Assembly: GCF_017921815.1 (NCBI RefSeq)
Contig: NZ_JAGEMM010000002.1
Coordinates: 62,001-126,000, forward strand
Length of the DNA: 64,000 nucleotides
Direction of reading: 5' to 3'
DNA from: Microvirga antarctica
GTDB taxonomy: Bacteria > Pseudomonadota > Alphaproteobacteria > Rhizobiales > Beijerinckiaceae
The notes under the pieces were generated by a model. The model saw only the letters and a program-made list of their open reading frames with translations. It had not been told where the DNA came from and searched no databases. Positions 25,150 to 34,000 of this stretch are shown in pieces (the stretch's first letter is position 1; each line of letters starts with the position of its first letter). The position numbers and the translations under genes were made by a program.

Positions 25150-25899
25150 TTAATTAGCCCGCCATTGCGCATGACGCTGCCAGCCCGCGGCGACGCGGTC
25201 GATCCAGCTCCGCTGCGGCCCCACCAGAATGCCCTGCGTGGTCCCGCCGCATTTGGCCGTCTTGGTGCCGGCCGACCAGCTGGTGATCGCCACCACCACG
25301 TCGCCCGAGGCCATCGGCCCGCCTGAATCGCCCTGGCAGGCGCCGATGGCGCCCTTGCCGTCGGTCCAGAGCAGGATCTGGCTCGGCCCATAGGGCTCGA
25401 CGACCGACAACGCGGCGGAGCGGAAGGTGCCCGTGGTCTTGGCCACGCCCTCCTGTGACAGGCCGTAGCCTGCCACCGTCACCGGGTCGCCTTTCGTCGG
25501 CCGCACCGCGGTGAGCGGCGCGGCGTCAAACCGCGCGGGCAGGGATTCGGGCAGCCGCACCAGGGCAAGGTCGATGGAGCGGGTGCGCTTCTCGATGGCC
25601 TTGGCATCATAGCCCGGATGCACCGCGATGGTCTGCGGTGCGATCAGCACGGGTTCGTTCGCCTCGTCACGGAAATGCACCCGGTACTGATCCGCACCGG
25701 TCACGCAATGGGCGGCCGTCAGCACCACGTCTGGCGCCAGAACCACGGCGCTGCACACACCGCCTTTCGAGCTCAGCACCATCACGCTCGCCCGCGACAG
25801 CGCGCCGTCATCGGGTGCCCCGCCGACGATGGCGCGGACCTCGCCGGAACCGATCAGGCCGGCGGCGAGCAGCAGGCAGAGACGCCGTTTCATCATCAC
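25150..25899 (-). CDS. Secreted trypsin-like serine protease (S1), copy B
   Basis: 249 residues: signal peptide (about 1-23), then IVGG directly after the likely cleavage site, so the enzyme would have an activated trypsin-type N-terminus without a propeptide. Triad His64 (TAAHCVT), Asp110 (SIDLALVRL), Ser192 (CQGDSGGPM). Upstream partner of copy A on the minus strand with 85 bases between; the two probably arose by duplication and may be co-transcribed. It starts only 18 bases from the divergent connector gene, so promoter elements must overlap that gene. Confidence 0.9.
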   Translation of the reverse strand: MMMKRRLCLLLAAGLIGSGEVRAIVGGAPDDGALSRASVMVLSSKGGVCSAVVLAPDVVLTAAHCVTGADQYRVHFRDEANEPVLIAPQTIAVHPGYDAKAIEKRTRSIDLALVRLPESLPARFDAAPLTAVRPTKGDPVTVAGYGLSQEGVAKTTGTFRSAALSVVEPYGPSQILLWTDGKGAIGACQGDSGGPMASGDVVVAITSWSAGTKTAKCGGTTQGILVGPQRSWIDRVAAGWQRHAQWRAN

Positions 25900-25916
25900 G
25901 AAGGAATCCTGTTTCG

Positions 25917-26477
25917 ATGTTCCCGATACTCGTCGAAGGCCCCGCCGTCGAGCCCGTTTCGCTCGCAGAGATGAAAGCCTATCTGCGCGTCACAGACGAT
26001 GCCGAGGACGATCTCGTCGCCGGCCTCGTGAAGGCGGCGCGCATGATGGTGGAGGCCGCCTCCCGGCGGCTGGTCATCAGCCAAGAATGGAAGCTCATGC
26101 TGCCCGCCTGGCCGCACTCGCAGCGGCTGCCGCTGCCGCTCTCGCCTTTGATCGCCATCGAGGCCGTCGAGATGGTCGATGCTTTCGGGACAGCAAGGCC
26201 GGTCGACTCAGGGGCCATCGCCGCCGACCTGCAATGCGATCCGCCCGCCTTGCGGTTTCTGGCACCGCCGCCACCGGACCTGTGCGCCCATGAGCTCGCG
26301 ATCACCGTGCGGGCCGGCTTCGGCGCTGCGCCCGCCGACGTCCCGGCGCCGTTGTGCCTCGCGGTCAAGATCATCGTCGCGCGCTGGTTCGAGAACCGCG
26401 GCGACATCGCGGGCGACCAGACCTTGCCGCCCGAGGCGCTGGCGCTGATCGGGCCGTTTCAACGCCCCCGGCTCTGA
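25917..26477 (+). CDS. Head-tail connector protein (gp6-like)
   Basis: 186 residues with the phage gp6/DNA-packaging connector pattern: SLAEMKAYLRVTDDAEDDLVAGLVKAARMMVEAASRR at the N-terminus, a beta-rich middle and VPAPLCLAVKIIVARWFENRGD near the end. The ATG at 25917 follows AAGGA. Bridges portal and head-closure proteins. It is the first GTA gene after the reversed protease pair, so transcription of the tail genes may start from a promoter close to here. Confidence 0.88.
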   Translation: MFPILVEGPAVEPVSLAEMKAYLRVTDDAEDDLVAGLVKAARMMVEAASRRLVISQEWKLMLPAWPHSQRLPLPLSPLIAIEAVEMVDAFGTARPVDSGAIAADLQCDPPALRFLAPPPPDLCAHELAITVRAGFGAAPADVPAPLCLAVKIIVARWFENRGDIAGDQTLPPEALALIGPFQRPRL

Positions 26478-26507
26478 CGCCGCGCCATTTTTTCGAAAGC
26501 CAACGCC

Positions 26508-26843
26508 ATGACACCCAGATCGCAGCCCATCGGCAAGCGGGCGCGCCGCTTCGTCCTCGAACTGCCCCAGGATCGCCCGGATGGATTCGGCGGCCTGATT
26601 CGCTCCTACGCGTCCGGCCCCCAGGTCTGGGGCGCGATGGAGATGCTCTCCGGCACCGAGCGCGTGCGCGCCGACCGGCCCGAGCAGGCGCTCACCCACC
26701 GCATCACCCTGCGCTATCGCGACGGCGTGACCGGCGCCATGCGCCTCACGCTCGGCCTTCGCCGGTTCGCCATCCGGGCGACATCCGACCCGGACGGCGC
26801 GCGCCGCGATCTCGTCTGCCTCGTGGAGGAGGTCGGCCCATGA
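26508..26843 (+). CDS. Head closure / head-tail adaptor protein (gp7)
   Basis: 111 residues of the phage head-tail joining family (SPP1 gp16-like): GFGGLIRSYASGPQVWGAMEMLSG and HRITLRYRDGV are typical. Overlaps the next gene by ATGA. Confidence 0.85.
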   Translation: MTPRSQPIGKRARRFVLELPQDRPDGFGGLIRSYASGPQVWGAMEMLSGTERVRADRPEQALTHRITLRYRDGVTGAMRLTLGLRRFAIRATSDPDGARRDLVCLVEEVGP

Positions 26844-27250
26844 CGAGCCCGATTCTCGCCCTGCGCCGCGCGGTTCTCGACATTGCGGCGGGCGACCAAG
26901 ACCTCATCGCCCTGATGGGCGGCGCCCTGCAGCTCTACGACGAACCGCCGCGTGGCGCGACCGGTGTCTATGCCCTCTTCGGCGATGTGACAGCCGAGGA
27001 TTGGTCGACCGATTTCGACCGTGGCTACACGCAGAATCTCACCATCGTGGTGTGGGGCGAGCGCGGCAGCGCACGGGACGCGCTTTCGGCGCTCGAACGC
27101 CTGTCGGTCATCCTGGACGATGCGGATCTCGACCTTGCGGGTCATCGCCTCGTCAATCTGCGCGTGACCGCGATGGCGTCGGCCCGCGACCGGGATTCGC
27201 AGCGCATCCGCGCGACCCTGCGCCTGCGCGCCGTTACCGAAACAGCCTGA
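26840..27250 (+). CDS. DUF3168 tail-completion protein (gp8)
   Basis: 136 residues. DUF3168 proteins form the tail terminator at the head-tail joint. Pattern: ALRRAVLDIAAGDQDLIALMG, PRGATGVYALFGDVTAEDWSTD, and a C-terminal RDSQRIRATLRLRAVTE. Coupled to gp7 by a four-base overlap. Confidence 0.88.
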   Translation: MTSPILALRRAVLDIAAGDQDLIALMGGALQLYDEPPRGATGVYALFGDVTAEDWSTDFDRGYTQNLTIVVWGERGSARDALSALERLSVILDDADLDLAGHRLVNLRVTAMASARDRDSQRIRATLRLRAVTETA

Positions 27251-27284
27251 GGCGTCAGCGCCGCAACTCACGAAGGATCAACAC

Positions 27285-27695
27285 ATGTCGGCTCAAAAGG
27301 GCAAGGATCTGCTCATCAAGATCGGCGACGGCGCATCCGGCTTCGTCACCGTGGCGGGCTTGCGCACGCGCCAGGTCGCGTTCAATGCCGAGACCGTCGA
27401 CGTGACCAACTCGGAATCGGCCGGCCGCTGGCGCGAATTGCTCGCCGGCGTCGGCGTGCGCCGGGCCGGCATCACGGGCGCGGGCATCTTCAAGGACGAA
27501 GCGTCCGATGCGCGCATGCGCCAGGTCTTCTTCGATGGCGAGGCGCTGACCTACCAGATCGTCATTCCGGATTTCGGCCGGATCGAGGGGCCGTTTCTCA
27601 TCACCTCTCTGGAATATCGCGGCGATCACGCAGGCGAGGTGACGTTCGAAATGGCGTTCGAATCCGCCGGCGCCCTCACTTTCGCGGCCCTGTGA
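27285..27695 (+). CDS. Major tail (tube) protein, TP901-1 type (gp9)
   Basis: 136 residues. Tail tube subunit: begins AQKGKDLLIKIGDG, has FNAETVDVTNSESAGRWRELLAGVGVR and LTYQIVIPDFGRIEGPFLITSLEYRGDHAGEVTFEMAFESAG, all hallmarks of the family in GTAs. Ribosome site GAAGGA precedes the ATG. Confidence 0.93.
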   Translation: MSAQKGKDLLIKIGDGASGFVTVAGLRTRQVAFNAETVDVTNSESAGRWRELLAGVGVRRAGITGAGIFKDEASDARMRQVFFDGEALTYQIVIPDFGRIEGPFLITSLEYRGDHAGEVTFEMAFESAGALTFAAL

Positions 27696-27708
27696 GGGGA
27701 GGGGTTTC

Positions 27709-28065
27709 ATGGCCAATCCGAGACGGGGCGAAGTCACCCTTCGCTTGAACGACGAAACCTACACCTTGTGTCTGACGCTGGGCGCGCTGGCGGAGCTGGA
27801 AGACGCCTTCGGCGTGCAGGATCTCCCGGCGCTCGCCGAGCGCTTCGGCACCGGCCGCCTGTCGAGCCGGGACCTGTTGGCCATTCTGGGCCTCGGCCTG
27901 CGCGGCGGCGGACATGCGGTCTCCGACAAGGCCCTGTCCGAGATGGCGATGAGCGACGGGATCGAGCCCCTGGCCGAGGCGGTCGTCGCGCTGCTGGTCA
28001 ACACCTTCGGGGGCGCGCCGGCCGAGGGCCTAAACCCAAACCCTCCCGAGCCGCAGGATGCGTGA
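27709..28065 (+). CDS. GTA gp10 family tail assembly chaperone (TAC_11)
   Basis: 118 residues: NPRRGEVTLRLNDETYTLCLTLGALAELEDAFGVQDLPALAERF is the signature of the GTA-specific tail chaperone. Prolines fill the C-terminus. It overlaps the next frame by GTGA; in many phages this pair is joined by a frameshift, but here the two are separate overlapping genes. Confidence 0.9.
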   Translation: MANPRRGEVTLRLNDETYTLCLTLGALAELEDAFGVQDLPALAERFGTGRLSSRDLLAILGLGLRGGGHAVSDKALSEMAMSDGIEPLAEAVVALLVNTFGGAPAEGLNPNPPEPQDA

Positions 28066-28304
28066 ACGCGCCGCCGCCTGCCTCCTGGGAGCCTTTCCCC
28101 TGGGACGCGGCGATGCGGTTCGCGCTCGGCATTCTGCGGTGGAGCCCGGCTGCCTTCTGGCGCGCGACGCCGCGCGAATTGGTGGCGGCCTGGGAGGGCG
28201 CGAGCGGGCTGGTTCCGCACGTACCGGCGGACAGGGCCGACCTCGCACGACTGATGACGGCGTTTCCCGACGCCGTAAACCGATCCGGAGCTTCCCATGA
28301 ATGA
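28062..28304 (+). CDS. rcc01693-like tail assembly chaperone (TAC_6)
   Basis: 80 residues from GTG 28062 (GTGA overlap with the preceding stop). PFPWDAAMRFALGILRWSPAAFWRATPRELVAAWEG is the diagnostic stretch of the small rcc01693 family found only in GTA-like clusters. Overlaps the tape-measure gene by eight bases. Confidence 0.88.
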   Translation: MNAPPPASWEPFPWDAAMRFALGILRWSPAAFWRATPRELVAAWEGASGLVPHVPADRADLARLMTAFPDAVNRSGASHE

Positions 28305-28989
28305 CCCCAACGCCGCGACGCCCGGGCCTGCACCCGATGATGGCACCGCGCGCGACAGACAGCGCCAGCTCGACACCCTCATCGGCCTGTCCGACCGCTT
28401 CGGCACCACGATGACGAAGGCCTTCGCCAAGAACGTGGCGGAGGGCAATAAATTCGACGCCATGCTGAAATCCGTGCAGCGCTCGCTGGTGGAAACCGGC
28501 CTGCGTCTCGCGCTCTCGCCGCTGCAGAGCGGCCTGAAGGACCTGGCTGGCGGCGCCTCCGCGGGATCGTCCGAATCCGGCGGCGTGATGAGCGGCCTCG
28601 TCAAGGGCCTCGGGTCGCTTCTCGGCTCGGTGTTCGGCGGCGGATCGGCGGCGACGGGTGCTGCGGCAGCGCCCTTTGCGGCAGGCGGCGTGTTTTCGCG
28701 TGGCGCGGTGATGCCGTTCGCGCAGGGCGGCGTCGTCGGCGCGCCGAGCTATTTCCCCCTCGGGCGCGGCCTCGGCGTGATGGGCGAAAAGGGCGCGGAG
28801 GCGGTGATGCCGCTGGCGCGCGGGCCCGACGGCCGTCTCGGTGTGCGCGCGGGCGGTGGCGGTGGTGGGCGGCCCATGTCCGTCACGGTCAATGTGTCGA
28901 CCCCCGATGCCGACAGTTTTCGCCGTTCCGAGGCGCAGGTCTCGGCGGCGCTCGCCCGCGCCGTCGCGCGCGGCCAGCGCGGACTCTAG
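28297..28989 (+). CDS. Short tape measure protein (gp11)
   Basis: 230 residues, far shorter than phage tape measures and consistent with the short GTA tail. Helical N-terminus (LDTLIGLSDRFGTTMTKAFAKNVAEG), glycine-rich middle with GSLLGSVFGGG, and the conserved GEKGAEAVMPLARGPDGRLGV followed by VTVNVSTPDADSFRRSEAQVSAALARAV. Intact in the expected place. Confidence 0.9.
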   Translation: MNDPNAATPGPAPDDGTARDRQRQLDTLIGLSDRFGTTMTKAFAKNVAEGNKFDAMLKSVQRSLVETGLRLALSPLQSGLKDLAGGASAGSSESGGVMSGLVKGLGSLLGSVFGGGSAATGAAAAPFAAGGVFSRGAVMPFAQGGVVGAPSYFPLGRGLGVMGEKGAEAVMPLARGPDGRLGVRAGGGGGGRPMSVTVNVSTPDADSFRRSEAQVSAALARAVARGQRGL

Positions 28990-29051
28990 CTCCGGTCGCC
29001 ACAAGTCTTTGTCCCGCGACCGCGACATCACCCCTGCAAAAGGTCTCCGCG

Positions 29052-29690
29052 ATGGCATCCGATTTTCACGAGGTCCGGTTCCCCCTCGATATCAGCCTCG
29101 GCAGCCGGGGCGGGCCGGTGCGCCGCACCGATATCGTGACGCTCGCCTCCGGCCGCGAACATCGCAACAGCCGCTGGGCGCATTCGCGCAGACGCTACGA
29201 TGCGGGCCTCGGCGTGCGCAGCATCGATGCGCTCCATGCGGTGATCGCGTTCTTCGAGGAGCGGCGCGGCCGCCTCATCGGCTTTCGCTTTCGCGACCGC
29301 ACCGATTGGCGCTCCGGACCCCCGGGACACGAGCCGACGCCGTTCGATCAGGCCATCGGCACGGGCGACGGCGTCACCGCCATCTATCCGCTGACGAAGC
29401 GCTATGGGGCGGCCTATGCCCCCTACCTCCGCATGATCGCAAAACCGGTCGGCACCTCGGTGCGGGTCGCGGTCGGCGGCATCGAACAGCAGGTCGGCAG
29501 CGCGTTCACCTGCGATCCGACGACGGGCGTCGTGACCTTTGCGGCGCCGCCCGCTGCGGGTGCCGCCATCACGGCGGGTTTTGCCTTCGACGTGCCGGTG
29601 CGCTTCGACACCGATGAACTCGACATCGACCTGTCGGCCTTCGAGGCCGGGGCGATTCCCCAGATTCCGCTTGTGGAAATCGTTGTCTGA
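29052..29690 (+). CDS. DUF2460 distal tail protein (gp12)
   Basis: 212 residues. FHEVRFPLDISLGSRGGPVRRTDIVTLASGREHRNSRWAHSRRRYDAGLGVRS is the typical start of DUF2460 GTA distal tail proteins; the rest is beta-rich with IPQIPLVEI at the end. Forms the ring joining tail tube to baseplate hub. Confidence 0.93.
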   Translation: MASDFHEVRFPLDISLGSRGGPVRRTDIVTLASGREHRNSRWAHSRRRYDAGLGVRSIDALHAVIAFFEERRGRLIGFRFRDRTDWRSGPPGHEPTPFDQAIGTGDGVTAIYPLTKRYGAAYAPYLRMIAKPVGTSVRVAVGGIEQQVGSAFTCDPTTGVVTFAAPPAAGAAITAGFAFDVPVRFDTDELDIDLSAFEAGAIPQIPLVEIVV

Positions 29691-29721
29691 GCCTGCTGCC
29701 CTTCATGCCCCCGGAGCCTTC

Positions 29722-30597
29722 ATGCGCACCATCCCGCCCGCTTTCGCCACTCACCTGTCCGACGGCGTCACGTCCCTGTGTCATTGCTGGAAACTCGTCC
29801 GGCGCGACGGCACGGCCTTCGGCTTCACCGACCATGACGGCGACCTCGCCTTCGGCGGGATCACCTATCTCGCCCGCTCCGGGCTGGAAGCGGCGGAAGC
29901 GACGGCGGAACTGGGCTTTGCTGTCGGCGGCGGCGAGGTCGCGGGCGCCCTCGTCTCGGCGGGGCTCACGGAGGACGACATCGCGTCCGGGTTCTACGAC
30001 GACGCGAGCATCGAGACCTGGCTCGTCAACTGGCAGGACAGCGCCCAGCGCCTGCTGCTCGATATCGGGTCGCTCGGCGAGATTCGCCGCGCCGATGGCG
30101 GATTCGTTGCGGAGGTGCGTGGTCTCATGCACCGCCTCGACGAGGAGCGCGGCCGTCTGTTTCGCGCCACCTGCGCGGCCGATCTCGGTGACGCAGCCTG
30201 CGGGATCGACCTGACGGCGTCGCGCTTCAGCGATGCGGGCACCGTCACCCGCACGGACGGCGCGTTGGCGATCGCGGCCTCCGGCATCGCCGGCGGCGAC
30301 GGGCTCTATACCGCCGGGCGATTGACCTGGACCGGCGGCGCCAATGCGGGCGTTGCCGTCGAGGTGAAGGTCCATCGCGCCATCGACGGCACCGATGAAT
30401 TCGATCTCTGGCAGCGCGCCCCGCAACCGATCCGCCACGGCGACACCTTTCGCGTCACGGCGGGGTGCAACAAGACCCACGCCATGTGCCGCGACCGCTT
30501 CGCCAATGGGGTGAACTTCCGTGGCTTCCCGCACATGCCCGGCAACGATTTCATCATCCGCATGCCGCAGCAGGGCGAACCCGGGCTCGATGGCTGA
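29722..30597 (+). CDS. DUF2163 baseplate hub protein (gp13)
   Basis: 291 residues from ATG 29722 with GGAG upstream. LCHCWKLVRRDGTAFGFTDHDGDLAFGGITYLARSG and VRGLMHRLDEERGRLFRATCAADLGDAACGIDL are family motifs; the C-terminal AGCNKTHAMCRDRFANGVNFRGFPHMPG contains paired cysteines that in RcGTA coordinate a cofactor or structural site in the hub. Full length. Confidence 0.93.
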   Translation: MRTIPPAFATHLSDGVTSLCHCWKLVRRDGTAFGFTDHDGDLAFGGITYLARSGLEAAEATAELGFAVGGGEVAGALVSAGLTEDDIASGFYDDASIETWLVNWQDSAQRLLLDIGSLGEIRRADGGFVAEVRGLMHRLDEERGRLFRATCAADLGDAACGIDLTASRFSDAGTVTRTDGALAIAASGIAGGDGLYTAGRLTWTGGANAGVAVEVKVHRAIDGTDEFDLWQRAPQPIRHGDTFRVTAGCNKTHAMCRDRFANGVNFRGFPHMPGNDFIIRMPQQGEPGLDG

Positions 30598-30622
30598 AGC
30601 CTGTTCGTTTGAGGCCATAACG

Positions 30623-31042
30623 ATGACGGATTCTCCCATCGTCGCCGCCGCGCGCGACTGGATCGGCACGCCCTATCGCCATCAGGCCTCGCTCAAGGGC
30701 GTGGGCTGCGATTGTCTCGGCCTGCTGCGCGGCGTGTGGCGCGACGTGATGGGAACAGAGCCCGAATTGCCGCCGCCCTATGCGCCAGACTGGGCGGAAG
30801 CGGGCGCCGATACGCTGCTTGCCGCCGCGCGGCGGCATCTCGCTCCCGGCGATATGGACAGCATCAGACCCGGCGACGTGCTGCTGTTTCGCTGGCGCGG
30901 TCATCTGCCGGTCAAGCACTGCGCCATCGCCACCGCGTGTGACGCGATGGTGCATGCCCATGACGGGGCGTGCGTTGCCGAGGTGGCGTTTCGTCCGTGG
31001 TGGCGGCGGCATCTCGCCGGCGCGTTCCGTTTTCCCGATTGA
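30623..31042 (+). CDS. NlpC/P60 family cell-wall hydrolase (gp14)
   Basis: 139 residues. Catalytic Cys31 in GVGCDCLGLLRGVW and the His in VKHCAIAT complete the NlpC/P60 dyad, with a GDVLLFRW strand between. Baseplate-located peptidase that opens peptidoglycan of the recipient during DNA entry. The ATG at 30623 is chosen for GAGG eight bases upstream; an ATG at 30590 is also possible. Confidence 0.92.
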   Translation: MTDSPIVAAARDWIGTPYRHQASLKGVGCDCLGLLRGVWRDVMGTEPELPPPYAPDWAEAGADTLLAAARRHLAPGDMDSIRPGDVLLFRWRGHLPVKHCAIATACDAMVHAHDGACVAEVAFRPWWRRHLAGAFRFPD

Positions 31043-31064
31043 CCCACCCCGTGAGAGATCCCGC

Positions 31065-34000
31065 ATGGCCACCATCGTTCTTCAGACCGTCGGCTCCGTC
31101 GTCGGCGGCATGGTCGCGGGTCCGCTTGGCGCGATGGCGGGCCGCGTGCTCGGCGGTCTTGCGGGCGCTGCCATCGACAACGCGCTGCTCTCTGGCTCGG
31201 AGGGCGACAAGAGTGTCGAGGGTCCGCGCCTGAAGGAGATCGACGGGCTTACCTCGACAGAGGGCGCGCCAATTCCGCGGGTCTATGGCCGCGCCCGCAT
31301 CGGCGGACAGCTCATCTGGGCGACGCGTCTCGTGGAGGAGGCCAATACCAGCGTCGAGCGCTCCGGCAGCCAGGGCGGCAAGAGTCTCGGGGGCAAGGGC
31401 GGCAAGACGAAGTCGACCACCTATTCGTATTTCGCCAATCTGGCCGTGGGGTTGTGCGAGGGCGAGATCGCCTTCATCCGCCGTGTCTGGGCCGATGGCC
31501 GCGAGATCGACCTCAACGCCATCGTCATGCGCATTCACAAGGGTTACCAGACGCAGGCCGCCGATCCGCTCATCGTGGCCAAGGAGGGCGCGGTGAACGC
31601 GCCCGCCTATCGCGGGCTCGCCTATGTGGTGTTCGAGCGGCTGCCGCTGGCCGCATTCGGCAATCGCGTGCCGCAATTCTCCTTCGAGGTGATCCGCCCC
31701 GTCGACGGGCTGAACCGCATGGTGCGCGCCGTCTGCCTGATCCCCGGCGCGAGCGAATTCGGCTACGACAATCTGCCGGTCACGCAGGTGCTAGGTCTCG
31801 GCGCTTCCCAATCCGAGAACCGCCATCAGTTGCAGCGCTCCAGCGACGTCAACGCCTCGCTCGACGCGCTGCAGGCTTTGTGCCCGAACCTGCGTCGGGT
31901 CTCTCTAGTGCTAAGCTGGTTCGGCGACGATCTGCGCGCCGGGTCCTGCACCATCGCGCCGCGCGTGGACGTGACGACGAAACAGACCGACGGGTCCGAA
32001 TGGGCCGTGGCCGGTCTCACCCGAAACGATGCCAGACCCGTCTCGCAGGTCGCGGGCGCGCCCGCCTATGGCGGCACGCCCTCCGACGCTTCCGTCATCC
32101 GCCTCATCCGCAACCTCAAGCAGCGGGGGCTCGAGGTGGTGCTCTATCCGTTCGTGATGATGGATGTGGCGATCGCCAACACGCTGCCCGATCCCTATGG
32201 GGGCACCGGCCAGGCGCCGTATCCCTGGCGCGGACGCATCACCTGTCATCCAGCGCCGGGCGTGCCGGGATCGCCCGATGGCACGGGCGCTGCGGCAGCC
32301 CAGGTCGAGCCATGGTTTTCGCGCGAATGGGGCTTTCGCCGGCTGGTGCTGCATTGTGCCGATCTCGCGGTGAAGGCAGGCGGCGTGTCGGGCTTCATTC
32401 TGGGCAGCGAACTGGTCGGTCTCACCCGCGTGCGCTCGGCCTCGGGGGTTTATCCGGCGGTCGACGCGCTCAAGCAGCTGGCGAGCGATGTCGGCAAGGT
32501 GCTGGGCAGCGCACCCGACCTCGTCTATGCGGCGGACTGGACGGAATACGGCGCGCATGTGCTCGATGGCGGCGACGAGGTGCGCTTCCCTCTCGATCCG
32601 CTCTTTGCCCATCCGGCCATCGACGCGGTGGGGATCGATTATTATCCGCCGTTCTCCGATTGGCGCGATGGTCCCGATCATGCGGATCTTGCCATCGCCC
32701 GCAGCATCTACGACGTGGATTATCTGCGCGACCGCCTCGGAAGCGGCGAGGCGTTCGACTGGTACTACGCGAATGCGGCACGCCGCATGGCGCAGCAGCG
32801 CACGCCGATCACCGACGGGGCCTTCGGCAAGCCGTGGATGTTTCGCCAGAAGGACCTCGTGTCGTGGTGGTCCAATCCGCATGTGGAGCGGCTGAACGGC
32901 GCGGAGATCCGCACCACCGCCTGGCGCGCCCGCGCCAAGCCCCTGTGGCTCACCGAGATCGGCATTCCGGCTGTCGACAAGGGGCCGAACGGCCCGAACG
33001 TGTTTCCGGATCCGAAATCCTCGGAATCCGCCTATCCGCCGTTCTCCCGCGCGGTGCGCGACGACCTCATGCAGGCGCGCGGCCTCGAGGCGATCCTGTC
33101 GCGGTTCGATCCGGCGCTCACGGGCCACAAGGCTGCCGATAACCCGGTCTCGCCCGTCTATGGCGGGCCGATGATCGACCCGGCCAACATGTTCATCTGG
33201 GCGTGGGACGCCAGGCCCTATCCGGCCTTTCCGGAGTTCACCACGGTTTGGGCCGATGGCGCCAACTGGGAAACCGGCCACTGGATCACCGGCCGCATCG
33301 AGGGCATCGCCCTCGACCGCTTGATCCGCGCGATCCTGAAGGATTTCGGCATCGCCGATCCGGGGCCTGTCGTCCTCGACGGTTTCATGGACGGCTACGT
33401 GATCGACCGCCCGATGTCGGCGCGGGCTGCTCTTGAACCGCTGATGCGGATCTTCGGCATCGACGCGGTGGCGTCGGGCGGCAGCATCCGCTGGCACGGA
33501 CGCGGCGGCCGTCAGGTCGTGCCGCTGACATCCGACGATCTGGTGCTCGACGACAAGAACCCGCCGTTGCGCCTGACGCGCGCGCAGGAAACCGAGCTGC
33601 CGCAGCAGGTCGAGATCGGCTTTACGGAATCCGAGACCGAGTATCGCAGGGCAGCGGTCGCTTCCCGGCGTCTGGCGGGGTCGAGCCGACGCGAGGCGCG
33701 GGCCGATGCGCCACTCATCACGCGGCGGGCCGAAGCGCAGCGCCTCGCGGATGCGTGGCTGCAGGATCTGTGGGCGGCGCGCGAGAGTGCGGAGTTCGAG
33801 ATCTCGCCGCGACGGATTGCACTCGAGCCGGGCGACATCGTGTCGGTGCCGACCGATGCGGGTCCGCGCCTCCATCGCATCGTCCGCATCGCCGACGGGC
33901 CGACCCGCCGGATCAGCACGCGCGCCATCGAGCCTGCCGTGTTCGAGACGCCGGGCGGGACGATGGCCCGGCCGGTCAAACGCCCGCCCAAGGTCGCCGG

